The notes below the pieces were generated by a model. The model saw only the letters and a program-made list of their open reading frames with translations, searched no databases and was not told where the DNA came from. Below, in pieces: positions 1 to 6,693 of a stretch of DNA of 24,331 bases; the first letter of the stretch is position 1; every line of letters starts with the position of its first letter. The position numbers and the translations under genes were made by a program. Source of the stretch: Bacillota bacterium. Its GTDB lineage: Bacteria > Bacillota_H > UBA994 > UBA5500. The DNA lies in NCBI GenBank assembly GCA_012727835.1, contig JAAYGE010000165.1:1-24331 (forward strand), in the 5' to 3' direction.

Positions 1-287
1 AGCCGCACACCAAGTTCAAAGCAGAAGTTTACGTCCTACGTAAAGAAGAGGGCGGCCGTCATACCGCATTCTTCAGCGGTTATCGTCCTCAGTTCTACTT
101 CCGAACAACCGACGTAACCGGCGTAATTGACCTGCCTGAAGGTGTCGAGATGGTTATGCCTGGCGATAACGTAACGCTTGAAATCGAGCTGATCACACCT
201 ATCGCCATAGAGCGTGGTGTGCGCTTCGCTATCCGTGAAGGTGGCCGTACCGTAGGCGCCGGCGTTGTTACCGAGATTATTGAATAA
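1..287 (+). CDS. tuf: Elongation factor Tu, C-terminal part (5' end outside window)
   Basis: EF-Tu is the GTPase that delivers aminoacyl-tRNA to the ribosome. Only the last 94 codons are present. The reading frame begins at base 3 and ends with TAA at 285-287. The translation opens [12 protein letters not shown] and contains [19 protein letters not shown] and [10 protein letters not shown], and it ends [11 protein letters not shown]. These are hallmarks of EF-Tu domain 3, which contacts tRNA and EF-Ts. The GTPase domain lies upstream of the window. The gene is closed by an intrinsic terminator and followed by rpmG-secE-nusG, a common arrangement in bacteria. Identity is very secure; whether it is the only tuf copy in the genome cannot be told. 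Confidence 0.97.
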   Translation, partial: PHTKFKAEVYVLRKEEGGRHTAFFSGYRPQFYFRTTDVTGVIDLPEGVEMVMPGDNVTLEIELITPIAIERGVRFAIREGGRTVGAGVVTEIIE

Positions 288-320
288 ACTCGTGTAATAA
301 CTACAATAAAGATCGTAGCG

Positions 321-357
321 AGGGGCTTCCCATGCTTGCGGGCAGCCCCTATTTTTT
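321..357 (+). terminator. Intrinsic terminator after tuf
   Basis: AGGGGCT (321-327) pairs with AGCCCCT (344-350), with extra TCCC/GGG pairing inside, and is followed at once by ATTTTTTC. This should end the tuf transcript and separate it from rpmG. Confidence 0.85.
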
Positions 358-412
358 CGTTACTCATTGACATCAGAAAGCGGCTATGATAACTTATTTG
401 AGTTAGCCTACT

Positions 413-486
413 CACAACGCTTTAGCGTTGTGCTTGTGCCTTTTAATAATGTCCGGCATTATATTAAGACGCATTATAAGTGCCGG
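413..486 (+). other. Two hairpins in the leader between tuf and rpmG
   Basis: The 243-base gap between tuf and rpmG holds the tuf terminator and two further inverted repeats. The first is CACAACGC-TTTA-GCGTTGTG (413-432), a perfect 8-bp stem. The second is CCGGCATTATA (453-463) against TATAAGTGCCGG (475-486), with one indel. Neither is followed by a good T-run. No tRNA-like sequence and no convincing sigma-A promoter was found. The rpmG operon promoter must lie here or transcription must leak through the tuf terminator. The function of the hairpins is unknown. Confidence 0.45.
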
Positions 487-530
487 CTTGATATTCAGTA
501 CATGATTTAGGAAGTGAGGTGTCAACGCAT

Positions 531-680
531 ATGCGCGTGGGCATTACTTTAGCTTGCACCGAGTGCAAACAGCGCAATTATCGTACCAGTAAGAACCGAC
601 GCAACACGGCTGATCGCCTTGAGCTCAAGAAGTATTGCAAATTCTGCAAAACACACACAACTCATCGCGAGACTCGCTAG
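531..680 (+). CDS. rpmG: 50S ribosomal protein L33, zinc-binding form
   Basis: This is a 49-residue protein of the large ribosomal subunit near the E site. It starts [12 protein letters not shown] and has two CxxC pairs, C9/C12 and C36/C39 (KYCKFC), which form the zinc ribbon of the Cys-containing L33 type. The length is normal for the family. The start is ATG 531, preceded by the ribosome binding site GAAGTGAGGTG around 511-521. It is the first gene of rpmG-secE-nusG-rplK-rplA, with 24 bases to secE. Having the four-Cys form suggests expression under zinc-replete conditions; whether a Cys-less paralogue exists elsewhere is unknown. Confidence 0.95.
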   Translation: MRVGITLACTECKQRNYRTSKNRRNTADRLELKKYCKFCKTHTTHRETR

Positions 681-704
681 TCGTTTAATTAGGAGTGAAT
701 AGTT

Positions 705-920
705 ATGAGCCTAATGGCTAGACTTGCAAGTGGTGGCCGTAACCTACTCAAGTTTTTTAGGGAAGTACGTATGGAGCTTTCGCGGGTTGTGTGGCCCAAT
801 CGCCGCCAAACTGTAGTCTATACGGCCGTCGTACTGGTGGCGGTAGCCTTTATCACTGTGCTACTTTACGTGGTCGATACATCTGTTGGCTATCTATTTA
901 GGTGGCTTTTAGGTGTTTAG
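705..920 (+). CDS. secE: Preprotein translocase subunit SecE
   Basis: SecE is the small membrane subunit of the SecYEG protein-export channel and clamps the two halves of SecY. This is a 71-residue, single-membrane-pass form, as usual in Gram-positive bacteria. An amphipathic N-terminal helix carries the conserved stretch FFREVRMELSRVVWPNRRQT (about 17-36). It is followed by a hydrophobic segment at about 37-57 (VVYTAVVLVAVAFITVLLYV). The start is ATG 705 behind AGGAGTGAA. It lies between rpmG and nusG in the conserved order and is presumably co-transcribed with both. Confidence 0.95.
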   Translation: MSLMARLASGGRNLLKFFREVRMELSRVVWPNRRQTVVYTAVVLVAVAFITVLLYVVDTSVGYLFRWLLGV

Positions 921-946
921 TAAGACCAAAGTAAAAACCTCGTTTG

Positions 947-979
947 AAGGAGGGCAGGGGCTGTTAGCCCCGAGAAACC
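947..979 (+). promoter_or_regulatory. nusG ribosome binding site separated from its start by a hairpin
   Basis: The Shine-Dalgarno sequence AAGGAGGG (947-954) is 25 bases from the nusG ATG, which is too far for normal initiation. Between them GGGGCT (957-962) pairs perfectly with AGCCCC (966-971) over a GTT loop. Folding removes 15 bases and leaves about 10, a workable spacing. A TAG at 965-967 in the nusG frame excludes an upstream start, so ATG 980 is fixed. Confidence 0.65.
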
Positions 980-1507
980 ATGGATAAAAAGTGGTATGTC
1001 ATTCACACTTATTCCGGCTATGAGAATAAGGTGAAGACTAACCTAGAAAAACGGGTCCAATCGATGGAGATGGAAGATAAGCTCTTCCGCGTTTTGGTGC
1101 CTATGGAAGACGAGGTGGAGGTTGCCCGCGACGGTAAGAAAAAGCTGGTGAAGAAAAAAGTTTTCCCTGGCTACGTCCTGGTGGAGATGATCGTTACCGA
1201 TGATTCTTGGTATGTGGTGCGCAACACACCGGGTGTGACCGGGTTCGTCGGTGCCGGTACCAAGCCGATCCCCCTGGAAGAGCATGAAATTCGCCGTATT
1301 CTGCGCCAGTTGGGCGGAGAAGAGGTTAAGGTGCGCATTGATTTTGAAGTAGGGGAATCGGTGCGTATCATCAGCGGACCTTTTGAAAACTTTACTGGTA
1401 TTATCGAAGAGATAAACCAGGAGAGGCAAAAGGTCAAGGTAAGGGTTTCTCTATTTGGACGAGAAACGCCAGTGGAATTAGATTATACTCAAGTAGATAG
1501 GATCTAG
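980..1507 (+). CDS. nusG: Transcription termination/antitermination factor NusG
   Basis: NusG binds the RNA polymerase clamp, controls pausing, and links transcription to Rho or ribosomes. It has 175 residues, a normal length. The N-terminal NGN domain (about 1-110) begins [19 protein letters not shown] and includes PGYVLVEM and [10 protein letters not shown]. The C-terminal KOW domain (about 122-175) includes [20 protein letters not shown]. It sits between secE and rplK in the standard order. Its translation start is unusual because the ribosome binding site lies 25 bases upstream with a hairpin in between. Identity is certain. Confidence 0.97.
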   Translation: MDKKWYVIHTYSGYENKVKTNLEKRVQSMEMEDKLFRVLVPMEDEVEVARDGKKKLVKKKVFPGYVLVEMIVTDDSWYVVRNTPGVTGFVGAGTKPIPLEEHEIRRILRQLGGEEVKVRIDFEVGESVRIISGPFENFTGIIEEINQERQKVKVRVSLFGRETPVELDYTQVDRI

Positions 1508-1544
1508 GTCCTGTGAAGTAGAGGGACAAGGGAGGTGGACGTTC

Positions 1545-1970
1545 ATGGCAAAAAAGCTAATACAGGTTGTTAAGTTGCAGCTACCAGCTGGCAAAGCTAC
1601 GCCCGCTCCACCGGTTGGACCTGCCCTAGCACAGACTGGTATTAACATGATGGGGTTCCTGAAGGAGTTCAATGAGCGTACAGCAAAGCAAGTAGGGCTT
1701 ATTATTCCGGTAGAGATTTCCGTCTATCAGGATCGTTCTTTTACCTTCATTTGTAAGACCCCGCCGGCTGCCGTTTTGCTGAAGAAGGCTGTCGGTATTG
1801 AGTCTGGCTCTGGACAACCCAACCAGGTGAAGGTGGCGACTGTAACGCGCGCCCAAGTGCGAGAGATAGCAGAAACTAAGATGCCCGATCTCAACGCAGC
1901 TGATATTGAAGCAGCAATGCGGATGATCGAGGGTACTGCCCGTAGTATGGGTATCACGGTAGTTGACTAA
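1545..1970 (+). CDS. rplK: 50S ribosomal protein L11
   Basis: L11 forms the GTPase-associated centre of the large subunit together with L10 and L7/L12. It has 141 residues, the family norm. It starts [18 protein letters not shown], carries the proline-rich signature [17 protein letters not shown], and ends with the RNA-binding C-terminal domain containing [25 protein letters not shown]. The start is ATG 1545 behind GGGAGGTGG. It lies 37 bases after nusG and 53 bases before rplA, so it belongs to the same operon. It is probably controlled together with rplA by L1. Confidence 0.97.
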   Translation: MAKKLIQVVKLQLPAGKATPAPPVGPALAQTGINMMGFLKEFNERTAKQVGLIIPVEISVYQDRSFTFICKTPPAAVLLKKAVGIESGSGQPNQVKVATVTRAQVREIAETKMPDLNAADIEAAMRMIEGTARSMGITVVD

Positions 1971-1982
1971 AAAGGCGAATAA

Positions 1983-2016
1983 TGTGGGAGGGTTATCCCG
2001 CTAATACCACAGGAGG
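1983..2016 (+). promoter_or_regulatory. Probable L1-binding mRNA hairpin at the rplA ribosome binding site
   Basis: TGTGG (1983-1987) pairs with CCACA (2007-2011), with an inner GGG-TTAT-CCC hairpin and unpaired GA and GCTAATA segments. The outer stem abuts the AGGAGG ribosome binding site of rplA. L1 is known to repress its own operon by binding an mRNA copy of its rRNA site, and a GUGGGAG...CUAAUACCAC arrangement before rplA fits that. The assignment to L1 is inferred from position and shape. Confidence 0.6.
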
Positions 2017-2023
2017 TGCGAAA

Positions 2024-2725
2024 ATGCCTAAGCGAGGCAAGAAGTATCAGGAGGCGCTGAAACAGTTCGACCGCCAAGAGCTGTACGATGTGCGTGAGGC
2101 TATCGAACTAGTTAAGCAAATCGCCAGCGCTAAGTTTGACGAAACCGTTGAAGCTGCTGTTAAGTTGGGTGTAAACCCGAAACATGCGGATCAACAAGTT
2201 CGGGGTGCGGTTGTGCTCCCCCATGGTACCGGGCGTACCGTAAGGGTTTTGGTTTTTGCTAAGGATGCAAAAGCTACAGAAGCACAAGAAGCCGGTGCCG
2301 ACTATGTTGGCGCAGAAGATTTGATTGAAAAGATTCAGGGTGGCTGGTTAGATTTTGATGTGGCCATCGCTACCCCTGACATGATGAGTCTAGTTGGACG
2401 TTTAGGGCGCATTTTAGGCCCACGGGGCTTAATGCCTAACCCCCGCACCGGCACCGTGACTATGGATGTGGCCACGGCCGTTCGTGAAAGTAAAGCCGGT
2501 AAAATTGAGTACCGGGTAGACCGGGCTGGTATTGTACACGCCCCTATCGGGAAGGTATCTTTCCCGGTGGAGAAGTTAGAGGAAAACTTCCAGACTTTGA
2601 TGGATGCCTTGATCAAGGCTAAGCCCGCCGCTGCCAAAGGGCAGTATGTGCGTAGTGTGACCCTGGCTTCGACCATGGGGCCGGGAGTGCGGGTCAGTCC
2701 AGCTCGTGCTGTTGAAATAGGATAA
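2024..2725 (+). CDS. rplA: 50S ribosomal protein L1
   Basis: L1 forms the mobile L1 stalk at the ribosomal E site and commonly represses its own mRNA. It has 233 residues, starting [17 protein letters not shown]. It contains the L1 signature region ([20 protein letters not shown]) and ends with the usual STMGPGVRV region. The frame is open from 1982, but ATG 2024 is chosen because AGGAGGTG lies 6 bases upstream and the family begins there. It ends the nusG-rplK-rplA group. The next gene, rplJ, has its own promoter. Confidence 0.96.
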   Translation: MPKRGKKYQEALKQFDRQELYDVREAIELVKQIASAKFDETVEAAVKLGVNPKHADQQVRGAVVLPHGTGRTVRVLVFAKDAKATEAQEAGADYVGAEDLIEKIQGGWLDFDVAIATPDMMSLVGRLGRILGPRGLMPNPRTGTVTMDVATAVRESKAGKIEYRVDRAGIVHAPIGKVSFPVEKLEENFQTLMDALIKAKPAAAKGQYVRSVTLASTMGPGVRVSPARAVEIG

Positions 2726-2733
2726 AATGAGAG

Positions 2734-2762
2734 TTGACTAGTCTTAGTCGACTTGATATACT
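2734..2762 (+). promoter_or_regulatory. Sigma-A promoter of rplJ-rplL
   Basis: TTGACT (2734-2739) and TATACT (2757-2762) are separated by 17 bases, with five of six matches in each box. The predicted transcript starts near 2769, just before the L10 leader. Confidence 0.8.
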
Positions 2763-2769
2763 CACTTTT

Positions 2770-2865
2770 GACCGTAGACAGCAGGTTCCCCGCGGGGTTT
2801 AATGGTGCTAGCCGCCTGCCGAGGTGAAAGCTTTAGGGCGAACATTTTTCCATTTGTGTTTGCTT
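2770..2865 (+). ncRNA. Ribosomal protein L10 leader RNA
   Basis: The rplJ leader carries the recognisable L10-leader core: GACCGTAGACAGCAGG near 2770, a variable GC-rich arm (CCCCGCGGGG, 2788-2797), then GCCGCCTGCCGAGGTGAAAG (2811-2830), which closes the kink-turn-bearing helix (CAGCAGG with CCTGCC). In Bacillota this RNA binds the L10(L12)4 complex and regulates rplJL. Here it is followed 30-odd bases later by an attenuator, so the control is probably transcriptional. A GTG at 2824 opens the rplJ frame but lies inside this RNA and is not a plausible start. Confidence 0.85.
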
Positions 2866-2897
2866 AGCCTTCGCTGTCTGCGAAGGCTTTTTTGTTT
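2866..2897 (+). terminator. Attenuator in the rplJ leader
   Basis: AGCCTTCGC (2866-2874) pairs perfectly with GCGAAGGCT (2880-2888) over a TGTCT loop and is followed by TTTTTTGTTTT. It lies between the L10 leader and rplJ. It would stop transcription when excess L10-L12 complex binds the leader (inferred from the family). Confidence 0.85.
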
Positions 2898-2943
2898 TCC
2901 AGGTTTGGCGAGTTGCGTTGCAATTCGTCGAGGAGGTGAAAAG

Positions 2944-3468
2944 ATGGGTATTTCGCGTAAGGAAAAGCAAGCAGTAGTACAGGAGTTGGTCGAGCAATTA
3001 GGTCAGGCTAAAGGAGCGGTTCTCACCGACTTTAAAGGCATTAATGTGAACAAGCTGACCGACTTGCGACGACAGTTACGTAAAGAAGGCGTCGAGTTCA
3101 AGGTTGTGAAGAATACCCTAGCTAAGCGGGCTGCCGATGAGCTAGGCTATGCAGAACTCCATTCCTATCTGGAAGGTCCCACGGCTATAGCCTTTAGCCA
3201 TGAGGATCCGGTAGCACCGGCCAAGACAATTTCCGAGTTTATTAAGGCCAATAAGATGCTGGAGATTAAGGCCGGTTTAGTTGAAGGCAAAGTCATTTCG
3301 CTGGCCGAGGTACAGGCTTTAGCCGACCTACCGTCCCGCGAGGTGTTAATTGCCCAGGTAGTCGGTGCGATGGCCGCACCTATGTCTGGTCTTGTCAATG
3401 TCTTGCAAGGGCCGATTCGCAAGCTAGTCTATGCGCTTGAGGCAATTCGCGAGAAACAGGAAGCCTAA
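2944..3468 (+). CDS. rplJ: 50S ribosomal protein L10
   Basis: L10 anchors the L7/L12 dimers on the ribosomal stalk and is the autorepressor of its own operon. It has 174 residues, starting [19 protein letters not shown]. It has the conserved [12 protein letters not shown] segment near residue 55 and a C-terminal helix ending [16 protein letters not shown], which holds L7/L12. ATG 2944 is preferred over the in-frame GTG 2824 because GAGGAGGTGAAAAG precedes it and the upstream part is leader RNA with a terminator. rplL follows after 59 bases. Confidence 0.96.
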   Translation: MGISRKEKQAVVQELVEQLGQAKGAVLTDFKGINVNKLTDLRRQLRKEGVEFKVVKNTLAKRAADELGYAELHSYLEGPTAIAFSHEDPVAPAKTISEFIKANKMLEIKAGLVEGKVISLAEVQALADLPSREVLIAQVVGAMAAPMSGLVNVLQGPIRKLVYALEAIREKQEA

Positions 3469-3527
3469 ATCTATCCCTTCGGCCTAAAGACCGAGTGTGG
3501 ATTTATCCAATTAAGGAGGTAAAAAAG

Positions 3528-3902
3528 ATGACTATTGAACAAATCATTGAAGCCGTAAAGAACATGACAGTTTTAGAACTTTCCGAGCTGGTTAAGGCTC
3601 TAGAAGACGAATTTGGTGTAACCGCCGCTGCTCCGATGGCTATGGCCATGCCTGTAGCCGGTGCCGCTCCTGCTCAGGAAGAAGAAGAGCAGACCGAATT
3701 TGATGTTATCTTGAAGGAAGTTGGCGCCAAGAAGATCAACGTTATCAAGGTTGTTCGCGAGATCACCCAGCTGGGCCTAGTCGAAGCTAAGGCCCTCGTA
3801 GACAGCGCTCCTAAGGCTGTTAAGGAAGCTGTCAGCAAGGAAGAAGCTGAGTCCATCAAGGCTAAGCTCGAAGAAGCTGGCGCTACCGTCGAGATTAAGT
3901 AA
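3528..3902 (+). CDS. rplL: 50S ribosomal protein L7/L12
   Basis: This is the flexible stalk protein that recruits translational GTPases. It has 124 residues. The N-terminal dimerisation domain is at about 1-32 ([20 protein letters not shown]). An Ala/Met/Pro-rich hinge ends in EEEE (about 33-54). The C-terminal domain at about 56-124 has [12 protein letters not shown] and [21 protein letters not shown] 3528 follows AAGGAGGTAAAAAAG; an earlier in-frame start at 3495 would add residues not found in the family. A strong terminator follows, and rpoB, the usual next gene in many Bacillota, is not there. Confidence 0.97.
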   Translation: MTIEQIIEAVKNMTVLELSELVKALEDEFGVTAAAPMAMAMPVAGAAPAQEEEEQTEFDVILKEVGAKKINVIKVVREITQLGLVEAKALVDSAPKAVKEAVSKEEAESIKAKLEEAGATVEIK

Positions 3903-3916
3903 GTTAGTTGTAAATC

Positions 3917-3951
3917 AAAAGCGCCCGTCAATTGCGACGGGTGCTTTTTTA
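3917..3951 (+). terminator. Intrinsic terminator after rplL
   Basis: AGCGCCCGTC (3920-3929) pairs with GACGGGTGCT (3936-3945), followed by TTTTTT. It ends the ribosomal-protein operon. Confidence 0.9.
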
Positions 3952-3986
3952 TATCCACATAGCCTATTGTAGAAGCTCCCTGATGT

Positions 3987-4234
3987 AGAAAGGGCGTTGG
4001 TCATACTAGAGAGCCTGTACTCAACTTCTGTGCGTATGACCAACGGCCTTTCTGGAGACTTATGTACTGCACCGCATCTGGTCGTTCCTGGGGGCCGTGG
4101 TCATACTAGAGCGCCTGTGCCCAACTTCTGTGGATATGGCAACAGCCCTTGCCCTCATTAAGTTACGGAAGCCGAGGGGTCTGCGTAAGCACAGTTGGCG
4201 CTAGCCAGTGCTCTAGCAGAGCCCCTCGGCTCCG
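3987..4234. repeat. Composite palindromic repeat, left copy
   Basis: The 390-base gap between rplL and lplA holds three palindromic modules. Module 1 (3987-4053) has 20-base arms around GCGTTGGTCATAC / GTATGACCAACGG, 19 of 20 complementary, with a 27-base loop. Module 2 (4091-4149) repeats the same core: TCATACTAGAG recurs exactly 100 bases later (4001 and 4101), followed by the related GCCTGTAC and CAACTTCTGTG, but its right arm has decayed. Module 3 (4166-4234) is a long hairpin: GCCGAGGGG (4171-4179) with CCCCTCGGC (4222-4230), TCTGC with GCAGA, AGCAC with GTGCT, and TGGC-GCTA-GCCA at the tip. Modules 2 and 3 recur near 23270-23383 with a similar linker. No protein is convincingly encoded. 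Bases 4235-4293 show nothing recognisable. Confidence 0.8.
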
Positions 4235-4293
4235 GCTGTTTATGGGACGTGTGGCCCTGCAGCTATGGGCCGCGGAACTTAAGCCCCTTTATG

Positions 4294-5283
4294 TCAGTCA
4301 ATCAGCAGTTTTAGAAACTCAGCCCGACTCAATTGGGGAAAATACTGCTTCAGATCTATATCTTGGATTGCGGTTTCTAAAGCCTGGTGCTCATAGGGAA
4401 TACCCACCAGCTTAGCCGCCAGCTGCTCGATGTCACCATGGCTAAAGAAGTCGCCATAGATGGTGCAGGACCGGATGTAACCATTGACCACGTCTAAGCG
4501 CACGTCTATCTCACCGAAGGAATACTTCTGGCTGCGCTGCAGATTGAACTTGGGGGCCTTGCCATAATTCCACTCCCAGGTGGCATATTTGGTGGCCCGC
4601 AGCTCTTCTATGGCCTGCACGTCGGCGGGGCTCAGGTGGTAATCGTGCAGTTCTGCGCCAAACTCGGCCGTCACCGCATCCATAACAGCCTGGCGGAACT
4701 CTTCTTGGCTGACGGGGTGGGGCAGGTAGTCGGCTATATTGGTAACTCGGCTACGCACCGATTTAACGCCCTTGGAGGCAATCTTCTGGGGTTTGACCCG
4801 CAGTGCCTGTCCGAGAACGTTAAGGTCCGAGTTGAAAAGGAGCGTGCCGTGGTGTAGGAGACGGCCACCCTGCCGATACTCGGAGTTACCAGAGAATTTG
4901 CGTCCGTCGATGAGAATATCGTTGCGGCCGGAGGCTTCCGCCTTGATGCCCAACTGGCCCAAAGCCCGCACTATGGGCCGGGCGAAACGGGCGAAATCAA
5001 AGCCGGCGCCCGTGTCTTTCACCACAAAGGTGAAGTTTATGTTGCCCAGGTCGTGGTATACGGCGCCGCCGCCGGTTAGGCGTCGTACGACGGCAATATT
5101 ATGGGCTTTAACATATTCACTATCGATCTCTTCCCAAGCATTCTGATGGCGCCCAATAATGATGGCTGGACGGTTCTGCCACAGCATGAAACAATCTTCA
5201 TCTTGGCTGAGGGTGGTAAATACGTATTCTTCCGTCGCCATATTCATATAGGGGTCGTTGAATCGGTTGATTACGTTTTTCAT
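4294..5283 (-). CDS. lplA: Lipoate-protein ligase A
   Basis: This enzyme activates lipoate with ATP and attaches it to the lysine of lipoyl domains, here most likely GcvH. It has 329 residues. The ligase core has the conserved RRLTGGGAVYHD (67-78) and the catalytic-lysine motif GRKFSGNSE with K129. A C-terminal accessory domain (about 245-329) has NYGKAPKFNLQRSQKYSFGEI. The ATG (5281-5283) overlaps the lpdA stop codon as ATGA, so the two genes are translationally coupled. It is the last gene of the glycine-cleavage operon and gives it its own cofactor-loading step from scavenged lipoate. No clear terminator was found downstream before the repeat block. Confidence 0.93.
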   Translation of the reverse strand: MKNVINRFNDPYMNMATEEYVFTTLSQDEDCFMLWQNRPAIIIGRHQNAWEEIDSEYVKAHNIAVVRRLTGGGAVYHDLGNINFTFVVKDTGAGFDFARFARPIVRALGQLGIKAEASGRNDILIDGRKFSGNSEYRQGGRLLHHGTLLFNSDLNVLGQALRVKPQKIASKGVKSVRSRVTNIADYLPHPVSQEEFRQAVMDAVTAEFGAELHDYHLSPADVQAIEELRATKYATWEWNYGKAPKFNLQRSQKYSFGEIDVRLDVVNGYIRSCTIYGDFFSHGDIEQLAAKLVGIPYEHQALETAIQDIDLKQYFPQLSRAEFLKLLID

Positions 5284-6671
5284 CGTCCACCACGTCTTCT
5301 AGGCATCAAATGGATAGCTCTTTGGTCACTGTCCAGCACCGCTTCTAGCCAAGCCTCGCTCAGCGTTGGATGGGCATGGATAGTGCTGGCCACCTGGTCG
5401 TTGGTCAGTCGCTCTTTAACTGCCAGGGCGGCTGTGGCAATCAAATCGGCCGCATGGGGGCCAATGATATGGGCGCCGATGATGATGCCATCGGAGTCGG
5501 TGAGCACTTTAACCAGGCCGTCGGTTTCACCCATGGCCACCGCCTTGCTGTTGGCGGCAAATTGGAATTTACCCACCCGATAGTCGATCCCTTGTTCCTT
5601 AGCTGCCTCTTCACTGAGGCCCACGCTGGCTACCTCGGGGGAGGTGAAGACAACGGCCGGAATGGCTTGGTAGGCAACTTGGGTGTCTAGGCCGACCATC
5701 CGCTCTACGGCCACGCAGCCTTCGGCGGAAGCCACATGGGCCAACATGGCTCCACCGATCACATCGCCGATGGCGTAAATGCTCGGTACATTAGTCTGGA
5801 AGTCGTCGTTGGTGACGATGAACCCCTGAGGGGTAGTCTCCACACCGCCGGCCTCCAAATTGAGACCTGCCGTATAGGGGCGGCGACCGGTGGCAATGAG
5901 AACGGTGTCCCCTTCAGCAGTTATCTCGCCTTTAGCCGTGGCGGCGCTAACCGTCAGGCCATTACCTTCCTGGCTGATGCTTTGCACTCGGGCACCGGTG
6001 ATGATGTCTATACCTTGACGTTTCAAGAAGATGCGCAGCCTCTTGGATATTTCTTTATCCACGCCGGGGAGTAGGTCGGGCATATACTCCAGCACCGTCA
6101 CTTGGCTGCCAAAGGCCTGAAAGATAGAAGCAAATTCTAGGCCGATGACGCCGCCACCGATGACTACCAAGCGCTGGGGCACTTCCTGTTGTTCCAGCAG
6201 CTGGTCGCTATTCACCACATGGGGCAGATCGGCCCCGGGAATGGGTAGATGGCTACAACTGGAACCGGTGGCGATTAGGATGCGCTTAGCATCGATGGTT
6301 TGGTCGCCTACCCTTACCTGTTGGGGTGAGGAGAGGGTGGCTTCGCCGGTGATCACTTCCACGCCGTTGGCGCTCAATAGGCTAGCAATGCCTTGCACCA
6401 ATTGGCTAACCACTTGTTCTTTGCGTTCCCAGGTGGTTTGGAAATCAAAATCGGTTCCGGTTACAGTAATGCCAAACTCCTTAAATTGCTTTATGGAATG
6501 TAACATTTGGGCACTTTGGTAATAGGCTTTCGTTGGTATACAACCTCGGTTGAGGCAGGTGCCGCCCAGGCTATTTTTTTCTACCAGCGTTACCCGCATA
6601 CCGAGTTGGGCGGCCCGCAGGGCGGCAACATAGCCGCCGGGGCCGCCACCTATAACAACTAGGTCGCGCAA
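5280..6671 (-). CDS. lpdA: Dihydrolipoyl dehydrogenase (L protein of glycine cleavage)
   Basis: This FAD enzyme reoxidises the dihydrolipoyl group on GcvH and passes electrons to NAD+. From TTG 6671 it has 463 residues. It has the FAD-binding VVIGGGPGGYVAALRA (5-20), the redox-active pair C39/C44 in GGTCLNRGCIPTKA, the NAD-binding VVIGGGVIGLEFA, and the C-terminal dimer-interface HAHPTLSEAWLEAV with the catalytic His. The frame extends to ATG 6758, but that stretch overlaps gcvPB and is not family-like. TTG 6671 has AAAGGAGGT (6678-6686) six bases upstream and starts directly before the FAD motif. There are 22 bases between gcvPB and this start. Confidence 0.94.
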   Translation of the reverse strand: MRDLVVIGGGPGGYVAALRAAQLGMRVTLVEKNSLGGTCLNRGCIPTKAYYQSAQMLHSIKQFKEFGITVTGTDFDFQTTWERKEQVVSQLVQGIASLLSANGVEVITGEATLSSPQQVRVGDQTIDAKRILIATGSSCSHLPIPGADLPHVVNSDQLLEQQEVPQRLVVIGGGVIGLEFASIFQAFGSQVTVLEYMPDLLPGVDKEISKRLRIFLKRQGIDIITGARVQSISQEGNGLTVSAATAKGEITAEGDTVLIATGRRPYTAGLNLEAGGVETTPQGFIVTNDDFQTNVPSIYAIGDVIGGAMLAHVASAEGCVAVERMVGLDTQVAYQAIPAVVFTSPEVASVGLSEEAAKEQGIDYRVGKFQFAANSKAVAMGETDGLVKVLTDSDGIIIGAHIIGPHAADLIATAALAVKERLTNDQVASTIHAHPTLSEAWLEAVLDSDQRAIHLMPRRRGGR

Positions 6672-6693
6672 TTGCTTACCTCCTTTGTAATCG

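Noticed and set aside
361..530. tRNA gene between tuf and rpmG, as found in some bacteria
   Set aside because: No T-arm (GGTTCRANNCC) or acceptor pairing was found in this interval.
2824..2943. N-terminal extension of rplJ from GTG 2824
   Set aside because: The stretch is the L10 leader and attenuator; ATG 2944 has a strong ribosome binding site and matches the family.
3987..4234. CRISPR array
   Set aside because: Only two irregular copies of a palindromic unit are present, with no regular spacer-repeat pattern and no cas genes.
4149..4415. Open frame (88 codons) crossing the left repeat, with a similar frame at 23292-23582 sharing a Cys/Ser-rich stretch
   Set aside because: The similarity comes only from the repeated hairpin DNA; the frames diverge outside it, have no ribosome binding site, and one overlaps lplA antisense. 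Kept only as part of the repeat finding.
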